Part shown: in pieces, positions 1-6,146 of the stretch
Layout of the letters: each line of letters starts with the position of its first letter
Position numbering within the stretch: the first letter of the stretch is position 1
Origin: an uncultured Peptococcaceae bacterium
GTDB taxonomy: Bacteria; Bacillota; Peptococcia; Peptococcales; Peptococcaceae
Reading direction: 5' to 3'
NCBI GenBank assembly: GCA_902492275.1
Contig: CABUKW010000056.1
Coordinates: 1-16,102 of the forward strand
DNA: 16,102 bases
Translations under genes and position numbers: made by a program
The notes under the pieces: generated by a model
Told to the model about the DNA's origin: nothing
Database searches by the model: none
The model's input: only the letters and a program-made list of their open reading frames with translations

Positions 1-167
1 TATGCTTTGTTCCAGCGCATGAGAGACGCTTTGGAAATATGGTATCGGCGGCATACAAAGCTGATGTCTTTTGTCTGACGATATAATTTCACTGCATTTA
101 TTTTGGTTGTCACTTCATGCGGTAAATATCTCTTGTTTCGTTTTGTTTTCTGTGCTACACTATCCAT
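1..167 (-). CDS. IS481-type transposase, N-terminal 55 codons (partial)
   Basis: Translation of the minus strand from the ATG at 167 gives 55 uninterrupted codons beginning MDSVAQKTKRNKRYLPHEVT and reaching the window edge. Residues about 25-53 form a helix-turn-helix of the type found at the start of IS481/IS3-like transposases: a basic stretch, then (K)LYRQTKDISFVCRRYHISK, then ASLMRWNK. A ribosome binding site (AAAGGA) lies about 10 nt upstream of the start, inside a leader hairpin. The DDE catalytic domain would lie beyond the left edge. The start codon is intact, unlike in the neighbouring copy, so this copy may encode a functional protein; the window cannot show it. Confidence 0.72.
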   Translation of the reverse strand, partial: MDSVAQKTKRNKRYLPHEVTTKINAVKLYRQTKDISFVCRRYHISKASLMRWNKA

Positions 168-271
168 GGCGATTGAGTCCTTTCATTGGATTTGGTGTGG
201 TAACTTTATTCTAATGAACTCAATTGCTTTTTTCTACCTCTTTTTGGTCTCACATCTATTGTAACGCTACA
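1..271 (-). mobile_element. IS481-type insertion sequence, left end (runs off the window)
   Basis: This is the 5' end of an insertion sequence read on the minus strand. The outer tip begins TGTAGCGTTACAATAGATG (complement of about 253-271), with the TGT start usual for IS481-type ends. It is followed by a roughly 100-bp untranslated leader and the transposase start at 167. The rest of the element lies outside the window, so its other inverted repeat and any target duplication cannot be examined. The same terminal sequence recurs at 677-783. Assignment to IS481 rests on the HTH-like N-terminus here and on the catalytic-core remnant in the second copy. Confidence 0.75.
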
Positions 272-272
272 A
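166..272. repeat. 107-bp IS-end direct repeat, copy 1
   Basis: This copy matches 677-783 at 104 of 107 positions by eye and lies in the same orientation. It comprises the IS tip, the transposase leader and the start codon of copy 1. Within it, arms at 169-178 and 218-227 (10 bp, one wobble) and inner arms at 183-190 and 210-217 form a long imperfect hairpin. On the plus strand this is followed by TTTTTT at 228-233, so it may act as a terminator in that direction. On the minus strand the same hairpin encloses the transposase ribosome binding site. Confidence 0.9.
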
Positions 273-300
273 AACAAGAAAATTTTTTCTGGCAGATTGG

Positions 301-329
301 TTGACAAAAAAATCAGAAGGTATTACAAT
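301..329 (+). promoter_or_regulatory. Sigma-A promoter of tRNA-Pro
   Basis: A perfect -35 box TTGACA (301-306), a 17-bp spacer and a -10 box TACAAT (324-329) predict a start near 336, about 26 nt before the tRNA. The promoter lies just inside the end of the IS at 271, so the tRNA unit keeps its own promoter. Confidence 0.8.
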
Positions 330-361
330 ATAGAAGCTATGAATTTCATATACTTCTATAT
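328..361 (+). other. Palindromic hairpin abutting the 5' end of tRNA-Pro
   Basis: Perfect 9-bp arms ATATAGAAG (328-336) and CTTCTATAT (353-361) enclose inner arms TATGA/TCATA. The palindrome starts within the -10 box, spans the predicted transcription start and ends on the base before the tRNA acceptor stem. As RNA, most of it would form the 5' leader removed by RNase P. As DNA, it could be an operator. Its function is not known. Confidence 0.55.
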
Positions 362-435
362 CGGGATGTGGCTCAGCTTGGTAGAGCGCCTCGTTCGGGA
401 CGAGGAGGCCGCAGGTTCGAATCCTGTCATCCCGA
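362..435 (+). tRNA. tRNA-Pro, anticodon CGG
   Basis: A 74-nt cloverleaf with a 7-bp acceptor stem CGGGATG/CATCCCG (362-368 with 428-434) and discriminator A435. The D arm contains GCTCAGCTTGGTAGAGC. The anticodon stem CCTCG/CGAGG surrounds the loop TTCGGGA, giving anticodon CGG, which reads proline codon CCG. The T arm has GCAGG TTCGAAT CCTGT. The 3' CCA is not encoded (ACTT follows), so it must be added by tRNA nucleotidyltransferase. The gene stands alone between its own promoter and terminator, flanked on both sides by IS481-type ends. Confidence 0.96.
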
Positions 436-443
436 CTTCTAAG

Positions 444-497
444 AAAAAGGCTTTAAATGTGCAAGTTCTCTCAACAAAGCACATTTGAAGCCTTTTT
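444..497 (+). terminator. Rho-independent terminator of tRNA-Pro
   Basis: A 19-bp stem (444-462 with 479-497, one G-U wobble) around a 16-nt loop ends in TTTTT. It starts 9 nt after the tRNA. The A-run at its 5' side and the T-run at its 3' side pair with each other, so it may also work on the minus strand. Confidence 0.88.
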
Positions 498-782
498 CGA
501 TGTCTAATAAATTGGAGATATGATTCTATTCGTTGCGGTAACTGTGTTCCACTTTGCCATTATACCAAGGTGTTTTGGGATGAAGCAACTTATGTGTGAT
601 ATGGAGTTTCTCACAAAGTACACTTAGTGGATGAATTTCATGTGGCAAATATTGTTTGCTCCATATTATAATTTCTATGGCGATTGAGTCCTTTCATTGG
701 ATTTGGTATGGTAACTTTATTCTAATGAACTCTATCGCTTTTTTCTACCTCTTTTTGGTCTCACATCTATTGTAACGCTACA
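498..782 (-). mobile_element. IS481-type element remnant (internally deleted)
   Basis: This is a second IS end in the same orientation as the one at the left edge. Its tip at about 782 and its leader (677-783) are nearly identical to copy 1. Leftward, the body is reduced to a short transposase remnant that stops at the tRNA terminator. No second terminal inverted repeat is visible at the left boundary near 498, so it is probably immobile. Confidence 0.72.
526..678 (-). pseudogene. IS481-type transposase remnant, start lost and core deleted
   Basis: Read on the minus strand from 678, the position of the copy-1 start ATG is ATA. The frame then runs 50 codons to a TAG at 526-528. It contains YLPHE, as in the N-terminus of copy 1, joined directly to a piece of the catalytic region: IHPLSVLCEKLHITHKLLHP, then KTPWYNGKVEHSYRNE. 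The NGKVE-(H/R)-S-x-RN signature is typical of the IS481-type DDE core. From memory of full-length relatives, roughly 200 codons are missing between these parts. The in-frame TAG sits where relatives usually have glutamine (RNDQ). Similarity may continue weakly for a few codons past the stop. Confidence 0.78.
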
Positions 783-783
783 A
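677..783. repeat. 107-bp IS-end direct repeat, copy 2
   Basis: Direct repeat of 166-272. The differences are G to A at the centre and two changes in the right hairpin arm (CAATTGC to CTATCGC). The T-run follows the arm as in copy 1. The high conservation stops abruptly at the transposase start codon: upstream of 677 the two copies match only in patches. Confidence 0.9.
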
Positions 784-811
784 TAATAATTTTTAAGTTT
801 AAATATGCCCC

Positions 812-840
812 TTGACAGGTGATACTAGAACTTATAAAAT
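812..840 (+). promoter_or_regulatory. Strong sigma-A promoter of the 6S-like RNA
   Basis: Perfect TTGACA (812-817), a 17-bp spacer (818-834) and TAAAAT (835-840) predict a transcription start near 847. No reading frame with a ribosome binding site follows. The transcript reaches a terminator at 1007-1035, so this is a promoter for a short RNA, and for rny if the terminator leaks. Confidence 0.82.
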
Positions 841-846
841 TAATAG

Positions 847-1035
847 ATGGAAGTCTTGTATGAAATTGCACCTGCCTTTGGTCAGGGTGTATATATAAAA
901 TTGTAGCATGGTGGGAAATGCAAATGTGCATAGAGAATGATACTGTGAACTGCAGATTTATATATGGATAAGGGAGTAGTCTGATCATTTGGTCGGCGGC
1001 AATTTCAGCAAATCGAAATTCGGTTTGCTTTTTTT
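847..1035 (+). ncRNA. Probable 6S RNA (ssrS-like)
   Basis: A transcript of about 160-189 nt runs from a strong promoter to a terminator with no convincing ORF. It folds into one long rod. The closing helix pairs TGAAATTGC (861-869) with GCAATTTCA (999-1007), continues through CCtGCC (871-876) with GGtcGG (991-996), and then GGTCAG (880-885) with CTGATC (981-986). A bubble follows (886-889 facing 967-980). The upper helix pairs ATATATAAA (891-899) with TTTATATAT (957-965), and TTGTAG (901-906) with CTGCAG (950-955), capped by an irregular loop. Length, rod shape and bubble match 6S RNA, the RNA that mimics an open promoter and binds sigma-A RNA polymerase. I found this by hand-folding, not by a covariance model. 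A riboswitch leader of rny is the main alternative. Confidence 0.62.
1007..1035 (+). terminator. Rho-independent terminator after the 6S-like RNA
   Basis: A 10-bp stem AGCAAATCGA (1007-1016) with TCGGTTTGCT (1020-1029, one wobble), a 3-nt loop and a run of seven T (1029-1035). It begins where the closing helix of the 6S-like RNA ends, overlapping it by one base. Confidence 0.85.
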
Positions 1036-1212
1036 GTGGTTGGAGGAAGGCTTTGCCCATCTAGCAAAGCGAAACATTCTGCCGGGTGCGTGCGTAACAT
1101 GCAGTGTGCAGGCAGAAAGCGTCAAGGCCAGAAAGAGATTTCCGATGCTTATTTATTATAATGTTTTAGAACTTTGAAGAAGTTTGACAAGAAAGGAGGA
1201 ATTGCGCAAGAT
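1036..1212 (+). other. Structured, non-coding stretch upstream of rny
   Basis: This stretch has no convincing gene. It contains two neighbouring hairpins: a perfect 7-bp stem GCTTTGC/GCAAAGC (1050-1056 with 1064-1070, loop CCATCTA), and a GC-rich stem TCTGCC/GGCAGA (1078-1083 with 1111-1116) enclosing a smaller TGCGT/ATGCA stem. A TATAAT box lies at 1157-1162, but I see no good -35 at 16-18 bp, so a promoter here is uncertain. If rny is read from further upstream, these hairpins are its 5' untranslated region. They match no riboswitch I recognise. Confidence 0.4.
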
Positions 1213-2754
1213 ATGACAACACCTACAATTGTTATCTGTATTGTGATTGCCGTTCTGGTTGGAGTGGCAATTGGCTATATTGTGAGAAAAACAGTAGGAG
1301 AATCAAAAATTAAGTCTGCTGAGGATGAGGCAGCAAGAATTATGGAAGAAGCCACTAGAAACACGGATGCCATTCGTAAGGAGGCTATTTTAGAGGCTAA
1401 GGACGAGGCTTACAAAATCCGTAATGAAGCGGAGCAGGAAGTGAAGGAACGTCGGGCAGAGTTGCAGCGTTCTGAAAAACGCCTGATTCAAAAAGAGGAG
1501 TCCTTGGACAGAAAATCTGAAACGCTGGAACAAAAAGAACAGCGGATGCAAAAGACCGAAACGCAAATTGAAAAGGTTCGGGCAAGTGTGGAAGTGCTGT
1601 ATGAACAGCAGGCTGCCGAATTGGAGCGGCTGGCCAATTTAACTGCGGAAGAAGCAAAAGAGCAGCTTTTACGTAAAGTAGAAGAAGAAATCCAGCATGA
1701 AACTGCGGTTATGATTAAGGATATGGAGACTGCAGCGAAGGAGCAGGCTGACAAAAAAGCGCGGGAGATTATCTCTTTGGCCATTCAGCGTTGTGCAGCT
1801 GATCATGTGGCGGAAACAACCGTATCGGTAGTGGCGCTTCCCAATGATGAAATGAAGGGCCGGATTATTGGACGGGAAGGCAGAAATATTCGTACCTTGG
1901 AAACCTTAACTGGCATTGATTTAATTATTGATGATACGCCAGAAGCGGTGATTTTGTCTGGCTTTGATCCTATTCGTCGTGACATTGCCAGAGTAGCGCT
2001 GGAAAAGCTGATTGTAGATGGAAGAATTCATCCGGCCCGCATTGAGGAAATGGTAGAACGGGCGCAAAAGGAAATTGATCAGAAAATTCGGGAGGAAGGC
2101 GAACAGGCTACCTTTGAAACGGGTGTGCATGGTCTCCATCCTGAAATTATTAAGCTGTTGGGTCGTCTGAAGTATCGGACCAGTTATGGACAGAATGTGT
2201 TGAATCATTCCATTGAGGTTGCTCATTTGGCTGGCATGATGGCTGCTGAGTTGGGTGTGGACGTACAACTGGCTAAACGTGCCGGTTTGTTGCACGATTT
2301 AGGGAAAGCCGTGGATCATGAAGTGGAAGGGCCCCATGTTTCGATTGGTGCCGATTTGGCAAAACGCTATCGGGAATCGAAGGATGTTATCAATGCGATT
2401 GAAGCGCATCATGGCGATGTGGACCCTCGTACTGTGGAAGCAGTTTTGGTTGCTGCTGCTGATGCTGTGTCGGCAGCTCGTCCCGGTGCTCGCCGGGAAA
2501 CGTTGGAATCCTATCTGAAACGGTTGGCTAAGTTGGAGGAAATCGCCAATGAATTTGAAGGCGTGGAAAAATCCTTTGCCATCCAGGCTGGTCGTGAAAT
2601 CCGTATTATGGTGAAGCCAGATAAAGTTGATGATGCCGGTGCAGTGAAGCTGACCCGTGACATTGTGAAACGAATTGAAAAAGAATTGGAATATCCAGGA
2701 CAAATTAAGGTTGTCGTGGTGCGGGAAACCCGTTCCGTTGATTATGCAAAATAA
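1213..2754 (+). CDS. rny: RNase Y (endoribonuclease, KH and HD domains)
   Basis: RNase Y is the membrane-anchored endoribonuclease that starts decay of much of the mRNA in Bacillota. The ATG at 1213 gives 513 aa, the usual family length. A membrane helix spans residues about 5-24, followed by a long charged coiled coil (about 28-195). The KH RNA-binding domain has GRIIGREGRNIR at 216-227. The HD domain shows H332, the catalytic pair H361-D362 in LLHDLGK, H399-H400 and D417. The ribosome binding site GGAGG (1195-1199) lies 13 nt from this ATG, longer than usual. An upstream in-frame TTG at 1174 would add 13 residues but has no binding site and would put charged residues before the anchor, so I prefer 1213. 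It ends in its own terminator. recA and recX, frequent neighbours of rny in Bacillota, are absent here. Confidence 0.97.
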   Translation: MTTPTIVICIVIAVLVGVAIGYIVRKTVGESKIKSAEDEAARIMEEATRNTDAIRKEAILEAKDEAYKIRNEAEQEVKERRAELQRSEKRLIQKEESLDRKSETLEQKEQRMQKTETQIEKVRASVEVLYEQQAAELERLANLTAEEAKEQLLRKVEEEIQHETAVMIKDMETAAKEQADKKAREIISLAIQRCAADHVAETTVSVVALPNDEMKGRIIGREGRNIRTLETLTGIDLIIDDTPEAVILSGFDPIRRDIARVALEKLIVDGRIHPARIEEMVERAQKEIDQKIREEGEQATFETGVHGLHPEIIKLLGRLKYRTSYGQNVLNHSIEVAHLAGMMAAELGVDVQLAKRAGLLHDLGKAVDHEVEGPHVSIGADLAKRYRESKDVINAIEAHHGDVDPRTVEAVLVAAADAVSAARPGARRETLESYLKRLAKLEEIANEFEGVEKSFAIQAGREIRIMVKPDKVDDAGAVKLTRDIVKRIEKELEYPGQIKVVVVRETRSVDYAK

Positions 2755-2767
2755 AGAGAATAGGATG

Positions 2768-2810
2768 CCCGCTGATTGTTGCAGAAATCTGCAATGGTCA
2801 GCGGGTTTTT
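2768..2810 (+). terminator. Rho-independent terminator of rny
   Basis: The outer stem CCCGCTGA/TCAGCGGG (2768-2775 with 2798-2805) and an inner stem TTGCAGA/TCTGCAA are followed by TTTTT (2806-2810). It separates rny from the convergent LysR gene. Confidence 0.92.
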
Positions 2811-2858
2811 GTATACTTTTTTATAACGGTGAAATACTTGTAATCATCAATAAAGAGT

Positions 2859-3809
2859 TTATAAACCATAAAAGTCATATTTTTTTAGCATATGAATAAA
2901 CAGGCGGGCAGATGGTGTAACCGGCAGGGTTTTGTTGGTAACCAAATTGATGATGGATTTGGGACTGTCTACAATGGGCAGTGCCGTTAAGTCTTTATGT
3001 TTAAAGTACAGCTTGCGAAATTCAAAAGCAGTAATGACAGAAACGGCCAGATTGCGCCGGAGCATCATTTTATGGAAAGCGGTATTGTTAGAGAAAAACT
3101 GATGAGATTGAGCAACTGGCAGATGCTCTTGGCTTGCTGCGAGCATGTAAGGATTGTTGTCAAAGCGTACACTGGGGACATCATGAAAGCTGTCCATGTT
3201 TAACGTTTTCTGATTTTTGAGTGGACTATTGACATTGCAACACGCAATGAATTGGTCGGAGAATAACTTTTCAATGGCGATGTTTTCTGCAAGATGGTAG
3301 CCGTCCTTTTGTTGCGTAGATGAGTTGTTCAGCAAAAATTCCGGTGTGAAAATAAGGCCAAAATCTCCCTGTCCTTGCGAGATAGCATCGATGATATCAA
3401 TATTTTCTTTTTCATAGAGCGTAATTCGTACACGGGGATATTTTCTGATATATTGTTCCAGTAAATCTACTAACAGTGGCTCCAGCACACGGCTGTGGCA
3501 GAAGATTTGTAAGGCGCCTTCTGGAGCGGGTAGTTGTTCTTCTGTGGGACTAGCACTGGCAGAAAGTTCTTCTTTTAAGTCTTTATAGACATCTAAGATT
3601 GGTCGCGCTTTTTGTAGAAATAAAGCGCCTTCTGCAGTTAATTCGGCGCCGCGGTTGGTTCGTTCCAGCAAGGAAACGCCAAATTCTTCTTCTAATTTGT
3701 TTAGAGAAAAGCTTAGAGCTTGTTGGCTGATAAAAAAACGTTGGGCGGTTTGTGTAATGGAATGGGTTTTAGCGATATCATCCAAATAAACAATTTGTTC
3801 CGTTTTCAT
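2859..3809 (-). CDS. LysR-type transcriptional regulator
   Basis: A 316-aa DNA-binding regulator of the LysR family. Residues about 3-62 form the winged helix-turn-helix, with the hallmark run SITQTAQRFFISQQALSFSL and then LNKLEEEFGVSLLER followed by the wing TNRGAELTAEG. Residues about 95-305 form the periplasmic-binding-protein-like effector domain. The start ATG at 3809 follows AAAGGTGG at a normal distance. The gene is divergent from hydrolase 1 across 188 bp, the classic LysR layout, so its likely targets are its own promoter and the 3998-7283 genes. Its effector may be the substrate or product of the neighbouring hydrolases. A candidate promoter on the minus strand (TTGCAG, 17 bp, TACTGT) lies in the shared gap but is weak. 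Confidence 0.93.
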   Translation of the reverse strand: MKTEQIVYLDDIAKTHSITQTAQRFFISQQALSFSLNKLEEEFGVSLLERTNRGAELTAEGALFLQKARPILDVYKDLKEELSASASPTEEQLPAPEGALQIFCHSRVLEPLLVDLLEQYIRKYPRVRITLYEKENIDIIDAISQGQGDFGLIFTPEFLLNNSSTQQKDGYHLAENIAIEKLFSDQFIACCNVNSPLKNQKTLNMDSFHDVPSVRFDNNPYMLAASQEHLPVAQSHQFFSNNTAFHKMMLRRNLAVSVITAFEFRKLYFKHKDLTALPIVDSPKSIINLVTNKTLPVTPSARLFIHMLKKYDFYGL

Positions 3810-3997
3810 TTATGTTCCACCTTTCTTGTGTAAAACTGCATCCTAACAGTAACATAAAAAGAAGAGTTCTGCAACAAAAAAAGTGAAACACAAAAAAATT
3901 GCATCAGTTTTCCTCTGTTGGACAATGTATTAGAATTCCGGTATATTATATTTATAAATATTTTTAATTTATTGTATATTTCTAAGGAGGAATTGTT
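3810..3997 (+). promoter_or_regulatory. Divergent control region with hydrolase-1 promoter
   Basis: This is the 188-bp gap between the LysR gene and hydrolase 1. A rightward promoter is visible: TTGGAC (3918-3923), an 18-bp spacer and TATATT (3942-3947). The ribosome binding site AAGGAGG is at 3984-3990. Inverted 7-bp arms AAAACTG (3832-3838) and CAGTTTT (3905-3911) lie 66 bp apart between centres and could mark LysR sites, but no clear T-N11-A palindrome stands out. The region is A/T rich, as expected for a LysR-controlled promoter. Confidence 0.5.
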
Positions 3998-6004
3998 ATG
4001 GCAGCTTTAAACAACAAGGTTTTAATTCTTGGTGTCGATGGTTTAGACCCCAGCCTGACGATGCGGTTTCGTGCCGAGGGGATTATGCCGAATTTTGACA
4101 AATTTATTGCCAGAGGCAGTGCACGAAAAGATTTGCGTATGCTGGGAGGTGTTCCTACCATTACGCCGCCAATGTGGACTTCTTTAGCTACTGGCGCCAC
4201 ACCGGCTACCCATGGGATTACGTGTTTCTGGGGTCAATCCAAGCATGAAATGTCTACGATGACCTATAACTTAAATTCTAGAAAATGTAAAGCGGAACAA
4301 TTATGGAATGTCACAGCTGCTAATGGCATGAAAACCTTAGTATGGCATTGGCCAGGCAGTTCCTGGCCGCCAAGTTCAGATAGCCCTAATTTACATGTGG
4401 TGGACGGGACCCAACCTAATGCTATAGGCAATGGCGATTGCGTGGTAGATGACGACAAGCTGATTTATGCCTCCACATCAATTGAAAAAGTTATGTTTAA
4501 AGCAAAAGTCCCCAATACCTCTGGAGCCGGTTGTGTTATCAATGATGTGCCAGTGACAAAAGCGAGAGATGATATCAGCGAGTCAGATTATGGCAGCGCG
4601 GAAGAAATGAAAAGTTTGATTTTCAGCGAGCACGAAGGGGATATGGCTGCTGATGCTTTACCTGTTGATATTGTAAATTCGCCAATTACAGAACCTACAG
4701 GTTGGGCGTTGGAAGTGCCAGCTGGTGCAAAAGAAATGACCATTCTGGTCAATAATGGCATGACCAAACGGCCTGCATTAATTTTGAAAAATGCAGAAGG
4801 AAAATATGACAAAGTTGCCGTCTATAAAAATAAAAAGGCAATGGAACCGATGGCCGTATTGGGTGACGAATTGGCTGTCAATATATTGGACGAATTAAGC
4901 AAGGACGAGGCAATGGTAAAGGTAAACCGGAATATGCGCTTATTGAGTATTGCAGAAGACGGCAGTGAAGTGCGTATTTGGTTCAGTCCGGCCAAAGATA
5001 TTGAGAAAGATCTTTTGTGGCATCCCACATCACTGAAGAAAAGTGTGTTAGAAGCTGTTGGTCCGGTGCCATGTACTTCTATGGCGGAGGCTCGTAACGA
5101 AAGTCTGGTTAAAACAGCATTACTGCCATCCTGGGATGTATATTGCCAGTGGCAGGCCGATGCACTACAGCATTTGATTGATACAGAGGGGTATCAGGTA
5201 ATTTTCTCCCATTTGCATAATGTAGATGCTTGTGGTCATTTATTCTGGTATTTGAGCAAAGATCGACCAAAAATCGGCAATCATGGTAAGCTGTATGAAG
5301 AAGCTATTGAATGGGCTTATCGTTGCACCGATGCTTATATTGGTTCTTTCCTGCATTATCTGGATGAAGGCTGGACAGTTCTGATTATTTCTGACCATGG
5401 TCTGTTAGTACCGCCAGAAGATGATATTCCATTGTTGGGCGATGGATTTGGCTGTAACATCCGTGTGATGGAGGAATTGGGCTATACCGTTTTGAAAAAG
5501 GACAAAAATGGAAATGAATTGCGGGAGATTGATTACAGTAAAACAAGAGCTGTTGCCAACCGCGGCAATCATATTCATATCAATCTGAAAGGCCGTCAGC
5601 CGGAAGGAATTGTGGAACCAGCAGACAAATATGCGTTGGAGACACAGATTATCAGCGATTTGTATAATTATCGCAATGCGGAGGGGAAACGGATTGTTTC
5701 CATTGCGCTGCGTAATAAGGATGCTGAAATTTTAGGTCTGTCTGGTGAAGAATGTGGTGATATTTTGTATTGGCTGGAAGAGGGTTTTAACCGTTTGCAC
5801 GGCGATTCGCTGTCTACCTTTCAGGGCATGCATGGAAGCTCAGTATCGCCAATCTTTATTGCGGCTGGTGTAGGGATCAAAGAAAACTATGTCACGGAAC
5901 GTACAGTGCGTACCATTGATGTGGCACCAACTGTTGCAACAATTTTGGGGGTACCAATGCCAGCACAATGTGAAGGCGCTCCTGTTTATCAGATTTTAGA
6001 ATAG
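3998..6004 (+). CDS. Alkaline-phosphatase-superfamily hydrolase 1 (type I phosphodiesterase/NPP-like)
   Basis: A 668-aa two-metal hydrolase of the type I phosphodiesterase/nucleotide pyrophosphatase branch. The metal and nucleophile set is complete: D14 in GVDGLD, nucleophile T61 in TPPMWTS, D410 and H414 in NVDACGH, D466-H467 in SDHG, and H612 in GMHGSS. There is no signal peptide or membrane helix, so it should be cytosolic, unlike many secreted relatives. About 350 residues separate T61 from D410, against roughly 115 in classical nucleotide pyrophosphatases, so a large insert (about residues 150-370) is present. Substrate is unknown; the family covers phosphodiesters, phosphonates and related esters. 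AAGGAGG lies 7 nt before the ATG. It is the first gene rightward of the LysR gene and is followed by an MFS transporter. A close paralog lies at 9054-11126. Confidence 0.88.
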   Translation: MAALNNKVLILGVDGLDPSLTMRFRAEGIMPNFDKFIARGSARKDLRMLGGVPTITPPMWTSLATGATPATHGITCFWGQSKHEMSTMTYNLNSRKCKAEQLWNVTAANGMKTLVWHWPGSSWPPSSDSPNLHVVDGTQPNAIGNGDCVVDDDKLIYASTSIEKVMFKAKVPNTSGAGCVINDVPVTKARDDISESDYGSAEEMKSLIFSEHEGDMAADALPVDIVNSPITEPTGWALEVPAGAKEMTILVNNGMTKRPALILKNAEGKYDKVAVYKNKKAMEPMAVLGDELAVNILDELSKDEAMVKVNRNMRLLSIAEDGSEVRIWFSPAKDIEKDLLWHPTSLKKSVLEAVGPVPCTSMAEARNESLVKTALLPSWDVYCQWQADALQHLIDTEGYQVIFSHLHNVDACGHLFWYLSKDRPKIGNHGKLYEEAIEWAYRCTDAYIGSFLHYLDEGWTVLIISDHGLLVPPEDDIPLLGDGFGCNIRVMEELGYTVLKKDKNGNELREIDYSKTRAVANRGNHIHINLKGRQPEGIVEPADKYALETQIISDLYNYRNAEGKRIVSIALRNKDAEILGLSGEECGDILYWLEEGFNRLHGDSLSTFQGMHGSSVSPIFIAAGVGIKENYVTERTVRTIDVAPTVATILGVPMPAQCEGAPVYQILE

Positions 6005-6146
6005 GCATTAATAAAGGAATAAAAATTCCATAGGAGTATGAAGATCATGATACTGGAAAAATAAATGAAGAAAAAAGGCTCTAAAATAGCCTGCGACACT
6101 GTTTTGGGAAAAGAGGTGTTTGTGGATAAAAATGGGAGAGAATGGC

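Noticed and set aside
297..488. 63-codon open frame across the tRNA
   Set aside because: It runs through the tRNA-Pro and its terminator, has no ribosome binding site, and its sequence is explained by the tRNA.
767..1060. 97-codon minus-strand frame
   Set aside because: It covers the promoter, the 6S-like RNA and the terminator, ends inside the IS repeat, and resembles no protein family.
989..1177. 62-codon plus-strand frame before rny
   Set aside because: It starts at TTG inside the 6S-like RNA, reads through the terminator, has no binding site, and does not resemble RecX, which I considered because recX often precedes rny.
1174..1212. Upstream TTG start adding 13 residues to RNase Y
   Set aside because: No binding site precedes it, the AAGGAGG would lie inside the gene, and known family members begin with the membrane anchor close to the N-terminus.
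6071..6092. Minus-strand terminator-like hairpin (AGGCT/AGCCT then TTTTTT)
   Set aside because: The stem is only 5 bp and no minus-strand gene lies to its right that would need it, so it is probably chance.
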